The position numbers and the translations under genes are program-made. A stretch of 64,000 nucleotides of DNA from Bacillota bacterium (GTDB taxonomy: Bacteria; Bacillota; Clostridia; Christensenellales; CAG-138), in the NCBI GenBank assembly GCA_023395595.1, contig JAEWYO010000042.1, forward strand, positions 17,782 to 81,781, given 5' to 3'. This document shows positions 44,061-52,360 of this stretch, one piece after another. Each line of letters starts with the position of its first letter. The stretch's first letter is position 1. Below the pieces are notes generated by a model, which ran no database searches, was not told the DNA's origin, and saw only the letters and a program-made list of their open reading frames with translations.

Positions 44061-44279
44061 ATGAACACGTTTCTGGAGTTTATCAAAAGCCATAAATTCA
44101 CCGTGCTGTTCGTGCTGATCGGGCTGCTGTTGACGATTTTATTCTTCACCATCGGCTTCTGGCGCACGATACTGCTCTTTGTCATCCTCGCGATTTGCTT
44201 CCTTTTGGGCTACCTGCTCGACCAGAGCGGCCCGGAAGGAATCAAAGAGTTTTTCAACAAGCTGTTTTCGAAAAAATAA
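44061..44279 (+). CDS. DUF2273 small membrane protein
   Basis: Protein of 72 residues with two membrane segments (about 12-32 and 34-50) and a basic tail ending FFNKLFSKK, the DUF2273 pattern. It accompanies amaP and asp23 in many Bacillota and probably forms part of the same membrane-associated complex. Function is otherwise unknown. Confidence 0.85.
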   Translation: MNTFLEFIKSHKFTVLFVLIGLLLTILFFTIGFWRTILLFVILAICFLLGYLLDQSGPEGIKEFFNKLFSKK

Positions 44280-44346
44280 TCGAGTGAAACGGGCTTTTAT
44301 CCGGATCGCTTGGAAAACTAAACTATAGACTGGAATTCGATCAACC

Positions 44347-44760
44347 ATGAGCAGAACCACCGCGCGCGAAGTCGCAATGATGATGCACTTTTCCAATCTG
44401 TTGGGCGGAGAGGACACACCCGAATGCGTCCTGGAGAAAGCCGAACTCATCGGCACACTGGACGGGGACGACCTTCTCTATGTCAGCCAGATGCTGGAAG
44501 GCGTGCAATCGCATGCCGAAGAGCTGGACGAGTTCATCAGCCGGTTTTCAAAGGACTGGATGATTGACCGTATCGCGCGGGTGGATTTGAGCATCTTGCG
44601 CCTGGCGATCTATGAGATGCGCTATCGCAAGGAAGATGTGCCGACCGGCGCCGCCATCAACGAAGCGGTGGAGTTGGCAAAACGTTATGGCGGGGAACGC
44701 TCTTATGCGTTTGTCAACGGCATATTGGGCAGCGTCGCCAAGGAGCTTGTCTCCCCGTGA
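44347..44760 (+). CDS. nusB: Transcription antitermination factor NusB
   Basis: All-helical protein of 137 residues, full length. SRTTAREVAMMMHF at the start, DWMIDRIARVDLSILRLAIYEM in the middle and the INEAVELAKRYGGERSYAFVNGILG block are the family signature. With NusE it binds boxA RNA and aids rRNA transcription. Its stop overlaps the next gene's GTG start by 4 bp. Confidence 0.96.
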   Translation: MSRTTAREVAMMMHFSNLLGGEDTPECVLEKAELIGTLDGDDLLYVSQMLEGVQSHAEELDEFISRFSKDWMIDRIARVDLSILRLAIYEMRYRKEDVPTGAAINEAVELAKRYGGERSYAFVNGILGSVAKELVSP

Positions 44761-45710
44761 GCGCTCTGTTTCTCGGCGTCGATACCAGCAACTACACGAC
44801 GTCGGTATCCTGTGTTTCAACCGAAGGCATCGTTTTCGAGCGGAGAACGATGCTTTCTGTGCCGTTGGGCGAACGCGGACTGCGCCAGAGCGACGCGGTC
44901 TTTCAGCATGTGCGAAACCTGCCGCCGTTGATCGAGGCAATGCTTGGCTCTGTTGAGCGCGACGCAATCCAAGCCGTCGCCGTCAGCAGCAAGCCGACTG
45001 CGGATCAAGAATCGTATATGCCCGTTTTTCTTGCGGGAAAGCTCGCCGCGGTGTCCATTGCGTCCTCGCTCGGCGTGCCGCTCTATGAAACCACGCATCA
45101 GGCAGGGCATGTCCGCGCCGCGCTGCTGGGTCAGGAGACGCTGGTAAACGAATCTCCATTTCTGGCGATGCATCTTTCCGGCGGGACGACAGATCTGCTG
45201 CTCGTACATCGGGAAGACGGCATGATCGGCGAGATCGCCCGCATTGGCGGCTGCGATGATTTACACGCGGGACAGTTTGTGGATCGCGTCGGTGTTCGAC
45301 TGGGACTGCCGTTTCCAAGCGGGATTTCGTTGGAGGCACTGGCGCGAGAGGCAGCCGATCACACGATCAAGCTATCGGCCAGTGTCAAGGTGCTCAACTG
45401 CTCGTTTTCCGGGCAGGAGTCGCACGCCCAACGGTTGATCGAAGCTGGAGCGGACAAAAGCGCGATTGCCTATGCGGTCTATGATTGCATGGCGCGCACG
45501 TTTGCAAAACTTTTAACCAGTGCTTTTATCGAGACGGGGTGTACGACGGCGCTGCTCTCCGGCGGGGTATCGGGTAGTTTATTATTGCGTGAGTTGCTGC
45601 AGCAGCGGCTCGAAAAAACACTTTTTTATGCGCAGAGCGGGCTTTCCTCGGACAATGCCGTGGGAACTGCGCTGCTTGCGCGGGACAGAATGGAACAACA
45701 AGAGAGCTGA
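44757..45710 (+). CDS. TsaD/Kae1-like (peptidase M22) paralogue
   Basis: ASKHA-fold protein of 317 residues related to TsaD, the t6A tRNA modification enzyme. It keeps the start LGVDTSNYTTSV, the metal-binding pair in THQAGHVRAA and a closing GGVSGS and SSDNAVGTALL. It is shorter and more divergent than true TsaD (~340 residues) and lies between nusB and xseA, where Clostridia often carry a TsaD-like paralogue of unknown role. The genuine tsaD would be elsewhere. It starts with GTG overlapping nusB by 4 bp. Confidence 0.85.
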   Translation: MSALFLGVDTSNYTTSVSCVSTEGIVFERRTMLSVPLGERGLRQSDAVFQHVRNLPPLIEAMLGSVERDAIQAVAVSSKPTADQESYMPVFLAGKLAAVSIASSLGVPLYETTHQAGHVRAALLGQETLVNESPFLAMHLSGGTTDLLLVHREDGMIGEIARIGGCDDLHAGQFVDRVGVRLGLPFPSGISLEALAREAADHTIKLSASVKVLNCSFSGQESHAQRLIEAGADKSAIAYAVYDCMARTFAKLLTSAFIETGCTTALLSGGVSGSLLLRELLQQRLEKTLFYAQSGLSSDNAVGTALLARDRMEQQES

Positions 45711-45744
45711 GCACAGCGCGTATGGGCGAGGGGAGGCGAGCGGC

Positions 45745-46968
45745 ATGGAGCAGGGACTAACGCCTGTGTTTCGCGTGAGCGAACTCAACGAATATGTCTC
45801 CCTGGTGCTCTCCGGCGATCCAAATCTGGCTGACCTCCGCGTCAGCGGCGAGATCAGCGGGTTCAAACGGCACTCCTCCGGGCATCTGTATTTTTCGCTC
45901 AAGGATGAGAATGCGCTCGTGCGCTGTGTGATGTTTCGCCAGCAGGCGATGCGGCTGACCTTCCAACCGCAGGACGGCATGCAGGTGTTGCTCTACGGCA
46001 GAGCCTCGCTCTATGAAAAAGACGGCTCGTTTCAGCTTTACGCCAACTATCTCAAGAAAAGCGGCGAGGGCGAGCTTTATCTGCGCTTCCTTGCCATGAA
46101 GCGGGAACTCGAAGAGCGCGGATGGTTCGACGAAACGCACAAAAAACCGATTCCGTTTTTGCCGCGCCGCGTCGGTGTGGTGACCAGCGGAACGGGCGCC
46201 GCCGTACAGGATATCTTTAACATCATCCAGCGTAGATTTCCCCGCATGCCGATTGTGCTTGCAAGTGTGCGGGTGCAGGGCGCGGGCGCGGCGGAGGAGA
46301 TCGCAAAAGCGATTGACGATATGAATCGCCGAAAAGCCGCGGATGTGCTCATCGTTGGGCGCGGCGGCGGCAGCATGGAAGACCTCTGGGCGTTCAACGA
46401 GCCCGTTGTGGCTGAGGCGATTTATCGAAGTGCGATTCCGGTTATCAGTGCGGTTGGACACGAAACGGACTTCACCATCGCGGATTTTGTTGCCGACCTG
46501 CGGGCGCCAACACCTTCCGCTGCGGCGGAGCTGAGCGTTCCGGAGATGGACGCGTGCCATGAGGCGCTTCATCTGCAAAGCCAGCGGATGCATCGCGCGC
46601 TCAGCGCGCGGCTGGAGCGCATGCGCGCAAACGTGAAACTTTTTGCCTCCGCAAAGGCGTTTCGCCTGCTTGAACATCGGCTGATGAGCCAGCGGCAGGC
46701 GCTGGACGGCATGCATGAGCGCGCATTTCGCGGCGCACGAGAGCAGATTGGTCTTGCAAAAGCGCAACTTGTGCGGATGCAGGCACAGCTGCGTGCGCTG
46801 GATCCCGCCGCTGTATTGGAGCGTGGCTATGCGATCCTAACAGATGCAGATGGGCACGCGCTAGGCGGCGTAGCCGCCATGCAAGCAGGTGACACCGTGA
46901 ATATACGCATGCACGACGGTACGGCAGGCGCGCGCGTGGAATCAATTGAGAAAGAAAAGCAATCATGA
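45745..46968 (+). CDS. xseA: Exodeoxyribonuclease VII large subunit
   Basis: Catalytic subunit of ExoVII, 407 residues. The N-terminal OB fold (FRVSELNEYVSLVLSGDPNLADLRVSGEISGF), the catalytic domain with VGVVTSGTGAAVQDI, RGGGSMEDLWAFN, SAVGHETDFTIADFVADLRAPTPSAAAEL, then a coiled coil and the C-terminal GYAILTDADG segment are all present. The ATG at 45745 follows GGGGAGG; the longer open frame overlaps the previous gene. ExoVII degrades single-stranded DNA from both ends together with XseB. Confidence 0.96.
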   Translation: MEQGLTPVFRVSELNEYVSLVLSGDPNLADLRVSGEISGFKRHSSGHLYFSLKDENALVRCVMFRQQAMRLTFQPQDGMQVLLYGRASLYEKDGSFQLYANYLKKSGEGELYLRFLAMKRELEERGWFDETHKKPIPFLPRRVGVVTSGTGAAVQDIFNIIQRRFPRMPIVLASVRVQGAGAAEEIAKAIDDMNRRKAADVLIVGRGGGSMEDLWAFNEPVVAEAIYRSAIPVISAVGHETDFTIADFVADLRAPTPSAAAELSVPEMDACHEALHLQSQRMHRALSARLERMRANVKLFASAKAFRLLEHRLMSQRQALDGMHERAFRGAREQIGLAKAQLVRMQAQLRALDPAAVLERGYAILTDADGHALGGVAAMQAGDTVNIRMHDGTAGARVESIEKEKQS

Positions 46969-47037
46969 GGGATGATCTCTTTGTTGAGACAAGAAAGAGA
47001 CAGACACCGGGTGGTATAAGATCGACGGGAGGGCAAG

Positions 47038-47250
47038 ATGGAGCAATCGGTACGGTTTGAAGAAGCCATGCAGAAGCTTTCGGATATTGTCGGCAAACTC
47101 GAGAGCGCAGAAGGCTCACTGGACGAAATGATCCATTTATATGAAGAGGGCATGACGCTCGTGAAAACATGTGAGCGGCAGCTTGATGCGTATGAGGCGA
47201 CCATCACGCGCCTCGGCGACGCAGCGGAGGCGAAGAGCGATGCTGAGTGA
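47038..47250 (+). CDS. xseB: Exodeoxyribonuclease VII small subunit
   Basis: Helical protein of 70 residues (FEEAMQKLSDIVGKLESAEGSLDEMIHLYEEG is read in sections: FEEAMQKL, IVGKLES, GSLDEMIHLYEEGM), full length for XseB. It binds the coiled coil of XseA. Its end overlaps the ispA start by 11 bp, so expression is coupled. Confidence 0.95.
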   Translation: MEQSVRFEEAMQKLSDIVGKLESAEGSLDEMIHLYEEGMTLVKTCERQLDAYEATITRLGDAAEAKSDAE

Positions 47251-48082
47251 ACGCTTGACGCAGTATTCTGAATGGACAGAGGCAAAGCTCGGCGAATTGC
47301 TGGGTGAAAGTGAGCGCGCGCCGATTTTGCAGGAGAGCATGGCATACAGCGTGTTCTCTGGTGGCAAGCGCATCCGTCCCGCGCTGTGCATGGCGGCTTG
47401 CGAACTCTGCGGCGGAAACGCGCAGGACGCAATCTATGCCGCAAGCGCGTTGGAGATGATCCATACCTATTCGCTGATTCACGACGATTTGCCCGCGATG
47501 GACAACGACGACATGCGCCGCGGCAAGCCCAGCAATCACAAAGCGTTCGGGGAAGCCAACGCGATCCTTGCGGGGGACGGGCTGTTGTCTCTGGCGTTTT
47601 ATGCGCTCTCACTCTGTCCAAATCCAGATGCGCTGCAGGCAGTTGCCAAAGGTGCGTTCGAGATGGTGATGGGGCAAAGTTTGGACGTCAACAGCGGCGG
47701 GGATGAATCGCTGCTGCACCAGTTGCAGGACTACAAGACGGGCGCGCTGTTTCGCGCGGCGGTCGGCTCCGGCGCGGCATGCGCGGGCGCAAACGCACAG
47801 CAGAAAGAAGCGCTCGGTCGCTTTGCGGATGCATATGGCATGCTGTTTCAAATCACGGACGACATACTCGACTGTGAAGGCGAGGCAAGTGTACTCGGTA
47901 AGACGGTTGGCAAGGACGCGCAAGAGGGAAAGACGACGTTCGTGACAGTCTACGGGCTGGAGCGCGCAAAAGAATATGCACACAGCTACGCGCGGGAAGC
48001 GCGCGAAGCGGTTGAGTCGGCGGGCGGGGACGCGACGTTTTTCACAGAATTGATCGGATATACGCTCACGCGGAAGTCCTGA
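47240..48082 (+). CDS. ispA: Farnesyl/geranyl diphosphate synthase
   Basis: Short-chain trans-prenyltransferase of 280 residues. The first Asp-rich motif is HDDLPAMDNDD and the second DDILD; FSGGKRIRPALC near residue 40 is also conserved. It condenses IPP with DMAPP/GPP and supplies precursors for undecaprenyl and respiratory lipids. The gene neighbours dxs, which feeds the same pathway. The start overlaps xseB by 11 bp. Confidence 0.94.
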   Translation: MLSERLTQYSEWTEAKLGELLGESERAPILQESMAYSVFSGGKRIRPALCMAACELCGGNAQDAIYAASALEMIHTYSLIHDDLPAMDNDDMRRGKPSNHKAFGEANAILAGDGLLSLAFYALSLCPNPDALQAVAKGAFEMVMGQSLDVNSGGDESLLHQLQDYKTGALFRAAVGSGAACAGANAQQKEALGRFADAYGMLFQITDDILDCEGEASVLGKTVGKDAQEGKTTFVTVYGLERAKEYAHSYAREAREAVESAGGDATFFTELIGYTLTRKS

Positions 48083-48128
48083 TGCAGCGCAAACAAGAGA
48101 AAAACAAGCAGAAAGATTAAGATAAGCA

Positions 48129-49955
48129 ATGGATCGTTATCCGGTACTCGATAAAGTCAACTCACTAGAAGACTTTAAAAAACTAAAAGAAGGCGAACTG
48201 CCCGTTCTTGCGGCGCAGATGCGCCAGTATATGATTGAAAACATTGCGCGTTGCGGCGGGCATCTCGCCTCCAGCCTTGGTGTTGTCGAGGTGACCATCG
48301 CCATGCACCGCGCATTTGACAGCCCCAAGGATAAGATTATTTTCGATGTCGGACACCAGGCCTATGCGCACAAGATCATTACCGGGCGCAGGGAGGCCTT
48401 CTGCACACTCAGGCAGGAAGACGGACTTTCCGGCTTTCCCAAGCGCGAGGAAAGTGCACATGATCATTTCAATACCGGACATGCATCCACGGCGATCTCC
48501 GCCGCGCTGGGCATGGCACGCGCAAAGAAACTCCGCGGGGAGGATGGCATCGCCATCGCGCTCGTTGGCGACGGTGCGCTCACCGGCGGAATGGCGTTTG
48601 AAGGACTCAACGATGCGGGTGGCGCGGATGTGCCGCTGATCGTGATTCTCAACGACAACGAGATGTCGATTTCTCCCAACGTCGGTGCGCTGCACCGCAT
48701 GCTGGTGAATATGCGCTCCAGCGAATGGTATGTGCGGCTCAAGCGCAGGATTGTGCGCTCACTCGACACGGGACTGCTCGGTCGCTGGCTTTCACGGCAC
48801 ATGGAAAATTTCAAGAACCGTATCAAGAGTTTCTTGATGCCAAAGCGCTTATTTGAGGATATGGGATTCCTCTATCTTGGCCCGATCGACGGGCATAATA
48901 TTGAGGAACTCACGCGAATCTTTCGCCGGGCAAAGGAACTTCAGGTGCCGGTGATCGTTCATTGCGTGACGCAAAAGGGCAAAGGTTATGCGTTTTCCGA
49001 GCGTAACCCGGAGAAATTTCACGGGGTAGCCCCGTTTTCCATCGACACAGGTGACATCGAAGCTGCGCTCAAGAAGAGCAACTCTAGCGTCTTTGGCGAC
49101 GCGATGATCGCGCTTGCGCAAAAGGACCCGCTGATCGTTGCGGTTTCCGCAGCGATGCCGATCGGCACGGGTCTGACGGAGTTTGCCGGGCGCTTCGGGG
49201 ATCGTTTCTTTGACGTTGGAATTGCTGAAGAGCATGCGCTGACGATGGCGGCTGGAATGGCGGCGGGTGGGCTAAAGCCTGTTGTTGCGATTTACTCTAC
49301 GTTTTTACAACGCGGGTATGACCAGATTTTGCACGACATCTGTCTGCAAAAGCTTCCGGTTGTTCTTGCGGTTGACCGCGCGGGACTCGTTGGAGACGAT
49401 GGAGAGACGCATCAGGGCGTCTACGACATGGCGTTTCTTTCTACAATGCCGAATTTGACGATCTATTCACCCGCAACGCAGCAGGAGCTGGTGCACATGC
49501 TCGAACTCGCAATCTCGCGCGGGGAACCGGCGGCGGTGCGCTATCCGCGCGGGAGTTTGATTCAGGCTGTTTCCCCCCAACCGGTCGAAAAAGGCGTTTG
49601 GGAAGAGATGCAGCCTATCGCGGAGCAAACAGTGATCGCAACCGGCGCGATGGTCGCTCTGGCAATTCCTGTTTGCCGCAAACTCGGTGCGGGGCTTGTC
49701 AACGCGCGGACGATTCAACCGATGGATGACGCGATGCTGGAGCGAATCAAGCGCACGGCAAAGCGCGTTGTGGTAATGGAAGAGGGCGTGGATTGTCTCG
49801 GCCTTCGCGTCCATTCCGTGCTCTCTCCGACCCCGGTGGTGCATATGTGCGTACCGAACGTGCCGGTTTCGCAAGCGAGCGTCAATCACCAGCGACAATT
49901 CTGCGGCTTGACCGCGGAGGCACTGGAGCAGCACTTAACGGAGGAACCGGTATGA
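48129..49955 (+). CDS. dxs: 1-deoxy-D-xylulose-5-phosphate synthase
   Basis: Thiamine-diphosphate enzyme of 608 residues, first step of the MEP isoprenoid pathway (pyruvate + glyceraldehyde-3-phosphate). GHQAYAHKIITGR, the ThDP-binding GDGALTGGMAFEGLNDAG, the pyrimidine-domain EEHALTMAAGMA and the C-terminal domain are present. The chain is shorter than the ~620-640 usual but keeps each domain. Its TGA overlaps the tlyA ATG by 4 bp. Confidence 0.96.
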   Translation: MDRYPVLDKVNSLEDFKKLKEGELPVLAAQMRQYMIENIARCGGHLASSLGVVEVTIAMHRAFDSPKDKIIFDVGHQAYAHKIITGRREAFCTLRQEDGLSGFPKREESAHDHFNTGHASTAISAALGMARAKKLRGEDGIAIALVGDGALTGGMAFEGLNDAGGADVPLIVILNDNEMSISPNVGALHRMLVNMRSSEWYVRLKRRIVRSLDTGLLGRWLSRHMENFKNRIKSFLMPKRLFEDMGFLYLGPIDGHNIEELTRIFRRAKELQVPVIVHCVTQKGKGYAFSERNPEKFHGVAPFSIDTGDIEAALKKSNSSVFGDAMIALAQKDPLIVAVSAAMPIGTGLTEFAGRFGDRFFDVGIAEEHALTMAAGMAAGGLKPVVAIYSTFLQRGYDQILHDICLQKLPVVLAVDRAGLVGDDGETHQGVYDMAFLSTMPNLTIYSPATQQELVHMLELAISRGEPAAVRYPRGSLIQAVSPQPVEKGVWEEMQPIAEQTVIATGAMVALAIPVCRKLGAGLVNARTIQPMDDAMLERIKRTAKRVVVMEEGVDCLGLRVHSVLSPTPVVHMCVPNVPVSQASVNHQRQFCGLTAEALEQHLTEEPV

Positions 49956-50764
49956 AGACGCGCCTGGATGTCGCTTTGTTCGAACGCGGGTTAGCCAAAA
50001 GCCGCGAGGAGGCGCATGCGCTCGTGCTCGCAGGTCAGGTGTATCTTAGCGAAGTCAAGGCGGAGAAAGCGGGGCAGTTTGTCACCGAGGACACGCAGAT
50101 CACCGTGCGCGGGGATACGTGCCCGTTTGTCAGCCGCGGGGGATATAAACTTCAAAAAGCGATGCAGACGTTCCCAATCACGCTGGAGGGCAAGGTCTGC
50201 GCGGACATCGGCGCATCCACGGGCGGCTTTACGGATTGTATGCTTCAAAACGGCGCGAAAAAAGTCTACGCAATCGACGTGGGCTATGGTCAGCTCGATT
50301 GGAAACTTCGCAGTGATGAACGGGTTGCTGTACTGGAGCGAACGAACGCAAGATTCATGGAACCTGCTTGGTTTGAAGGCGGGCTGGATTTTGCTTCGAT
50401 CGATGTTTCGTTTATTTCGCTCGACAAAATACTGCCGCCGCTGTTTGCCTGTCTCAAGGACGGCGGAGAGGTTGTCGCGCTCATCAAGCCGCAGTTTGAG
50501 GCAGGGAAGAACAAGGTTGGCAAACACGGCGTAGTTTCGGAGGCAGACACCCATATCGAGGTGATCGACCGGATTCTCGGCGTTGCGCGCGCGGTAGAAT
50601 TTTGTGTAAGCGGGTTATCATATTCACCCATTCGTGGACCGAAGGGAAACATCGAATTCCTTGTATTCTTAAAAAAATGCATACAAATCGATTGTGCGGC
50701 AACGGAAATCGACCATAACACAGCCGTTTCGGTTGTTGCGGACGCGCACAACTCGTGTATATAA
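49952..50764 (+). CDS. tlyA: TlyA family rRNA 2'-O-methyltransferase
   Basis: Protein of 270 residues with an N-terminal S4 RNA-binding domain (RLDVALFERGLAKSREEAHALV) and an FtsJ-type methyltransferase domain (ADIGASTGGFTDCML, DVGYGQLDWKLR). TlyA methylates ribose positions in 16S and 23S rRNA, which can affect capreomycin sensitivity. The ATG at 49952 follows GAGGAA and overlaps dxs by 4 bp. Confidence 0.92.
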   Translation: MKTRLDVALFERGLAKSREEAHALVLAGQVYLSEVKAEKAGQFVTEDTQITVRGDTCPFVSRGGYKLQKAMQTFPITLEGKVCADIGASTGGFTDCMLQNGAKKVYAIDVGYGQLDWKLRSDERVAVLERTNARFMEPAWFEGGLDFASIDVSFISLDKILPPLFACLKDGGEVVALIKPQFEAGKNKVGKHGVVSEADTHIEVIDRILGVARAVEFCVSGLSYSPIRGPKGNIEFLVFLKKCIQIDCAATEIDHNTAVSVVADAHNSCI

Positions 50765-50787
50765 AGCATACATATTCACATTTACTC

Positions 50788-50816
50788 TTGTATTATTATG
50801 AATGAGGCTGTATAAT
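50788..50816 (+). promoter_or_regulatory. Sigma-A promoter for nadK
   Basis: TTGTAT (50788-50793) and TATAAT (50811-50816), 17 bp apart, 33 bp before the nadK ATG. Confidence 0.7.
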
Positions 50817-50848
50817 ATGGGCATATTATCTTTTTTGGAGCGAAAACG

Positions 50849-51640
50849 ATGAAAATCGGCTTTGCTGGGAATCTCGAAAAGGATGGCATCGCCGAATTTC
50901 GTGTCCGCTTGATGGAGCAGGCAACTACGCTTGGGGAAGAAGCCGTCGCGCTCGACAGCGTCGAGGCACTGCACCAAGAGCAGCCGGCGCCACAACTACT
51001 GGTTGTCATCGGCGGAGACGGGACACTGCTTCGCTTTGCTTCCGAGGCGGCGAAGGGCAACATCCCGCTGCTCGGCGTCAATCTCGGGCGAATCGGCTTT
51101 TTGAGCGAAATTGCGCTGGATGAGTTCACCAGCGCACTGCAAAAGATTCAACGCGGGGACTACCGTGTCGAGGAGCGTATGATGCTGCTCTGCAGCATCA
51201 ATGACGCGCCGTTTGCAAGCTGCCTCAACGATATTTTAATCGCGAAGCAGTCGTTTTCCGGCACGATTCAAATCGAGATGGCATGCGACGGACAGTCCGT
51301 TGGATCTGTTTTTTCGGATGGCATTATCGCAAGCACGCCAACGGGAAGCACGGCGTACAATCTCTCCGCCGGCGGCCCGGTCGTCACACAGGACCTCGAT
51401 AGCATCATCGTGACTGCCGTGTGCTCGCATACGCTGCACATTCGGCCGATTGTGAGTGGACCGGATGCAATCTGGACATTTCGCGTGATGGGTGAAGGGT
51501 TTGTCGCGGGCGATGGTATCAAGCTCAGCCGCATCAACCCGGACGACCGCATCTGCGTGACGCGATCAAACCAGCGCGTGCGTTTTATCCGCTTTCAGGA
51601 GCACAACGTATTTGAACTCATCCGTCAGAAGTTGACCTGA
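50849..51640 (+). CDS. nadK: NAD kinase
   Basis: ATP-dependent NAD kinase of 263 residues making NADP. The GGDGT motif (VVIGGDGTLLRFA, about residue 54), the LNDILIAK segment, and the TPTGSTAYNLSAGGPVV block are conserved. Encoded between tlyA and argR in the order found in many Clostridia. The ribosome site (TTTTGGAGCG) is good. Confidence 0.95.
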   Translation: MKIGFAGNLEKDGIAEFRVRLMEQATTLGEEAVALDSVEALHQEQPAPQLLVVIGGDGTLLRFASEAAKGNIPLLGVNLGRIGFLSEIALDEFTSALQKIQRGDYRVEERMMLLCSINDAPFASCLNDILIAKQSFSGTIQIEMACDGQSVGSVFSDGIIASTPTGSTAYNLSAGGPVVTQDLDSIIVTAVCSHTLHIRPIVSGPDAIWTFRVMGEGFVAGDGIKLSRINPDDRICVTRSNQRVRFIRFQEHNVFELIRQKLT

Positions 51641-51783
51641 TCGATCCACAGTTGGGACTCTTTGCCGGGTACACTCCGGCATTTTAATAACACAAATCCC
51701 GAGACCACACGATGGAACGCTTCTTTTGTTCGGCATTCAACAATCGCACTCATCATCATTATTATTGTATTGGGGATTGAAAC

Positions 51784-52233
51784 ATGAAAGCAAAACGGCA
51801 TGACATGATTTCCAAACTCATCGCTTCGGAAAACATTGAGACGCAGGAAGAGCTCGCCGGAAAACTGCGCGACCATGGTTTTTCCGTGACGCAAGCGACC
51901 GTCTCGCGTGACATCAAGGAACTGCGCCTCATCAAGGTGCTTACACCCGAAGGACGCTATCGCTACGCAACGGTGGAGAAGGCGGAAGCAGACCTGCAGG
52001 AGCGCTTTATCCGCATGTTCAGCAATTGCGTTCTTTCCGTCACCAGCGCGGGCAACATGATTGTCATCAAGACCATCGCGGGCAGCGCAAACGCCGCGGC
52101 GGAAGCGGTGGACACGCTCAAGTGGCCGGATATCCTCGGCTCCATTGCGGGCGATAACACGATCTTCATTGCCGTTCGGGACGCGAAGAGCGTCGGCGAT
52201 ATCATCAAAAAATTCCAGAAGATGCTGAAATAG
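51784..52233 (+). CDS. argR: Arginine repressor ArgR
   Basis: Hexameric arginine-sensing regulator of 149 residues, full length. The winged helix domain (RHDMISKLIASENIETQEELA, VTQATVSRDIKELRLIKV) is followed by the C-terminal arginine-binding domain (TIAGSANAAAEAVDTL, GDNTIFIAVRD). It probably controls arginine genes elsewhere; no clear ARG box is seen in its own upstream region. Confidence 0.95.
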   Translation: MKAKRHDMISKLIASENIETQEELAGKLRDHGFSVTQATVSRDIKELRLIKVLTPEGRYRYATVEKAEADLQERFIRMFSNCVLSVTSAGNMIVIKTIAGSANAAAEAVDTLKWPDILGSIAGDNTIFIAVRDAKSVGDIIKKFQKMLK

Positions 52234-52360
52234 GCATTCCACTGCGGCTTTTTCGCCTCTTGAAGCGGCCTCCGAAACGGTGGCTCTCAACGTGAGCGCG
52301 AAAGTTAACCAATCAGCAGATTTCACCGTAGATGCTCAGAAAAACGGGAGGGCGTCGATT

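Noticed and set aside
44757..45710. Calling this gene tsaD
   Set aside because: It keeps the His pair but is shorter and sits in the nusB-xseA slot known for a divergent paralogue; naming it tsaD would overstate the evidence.
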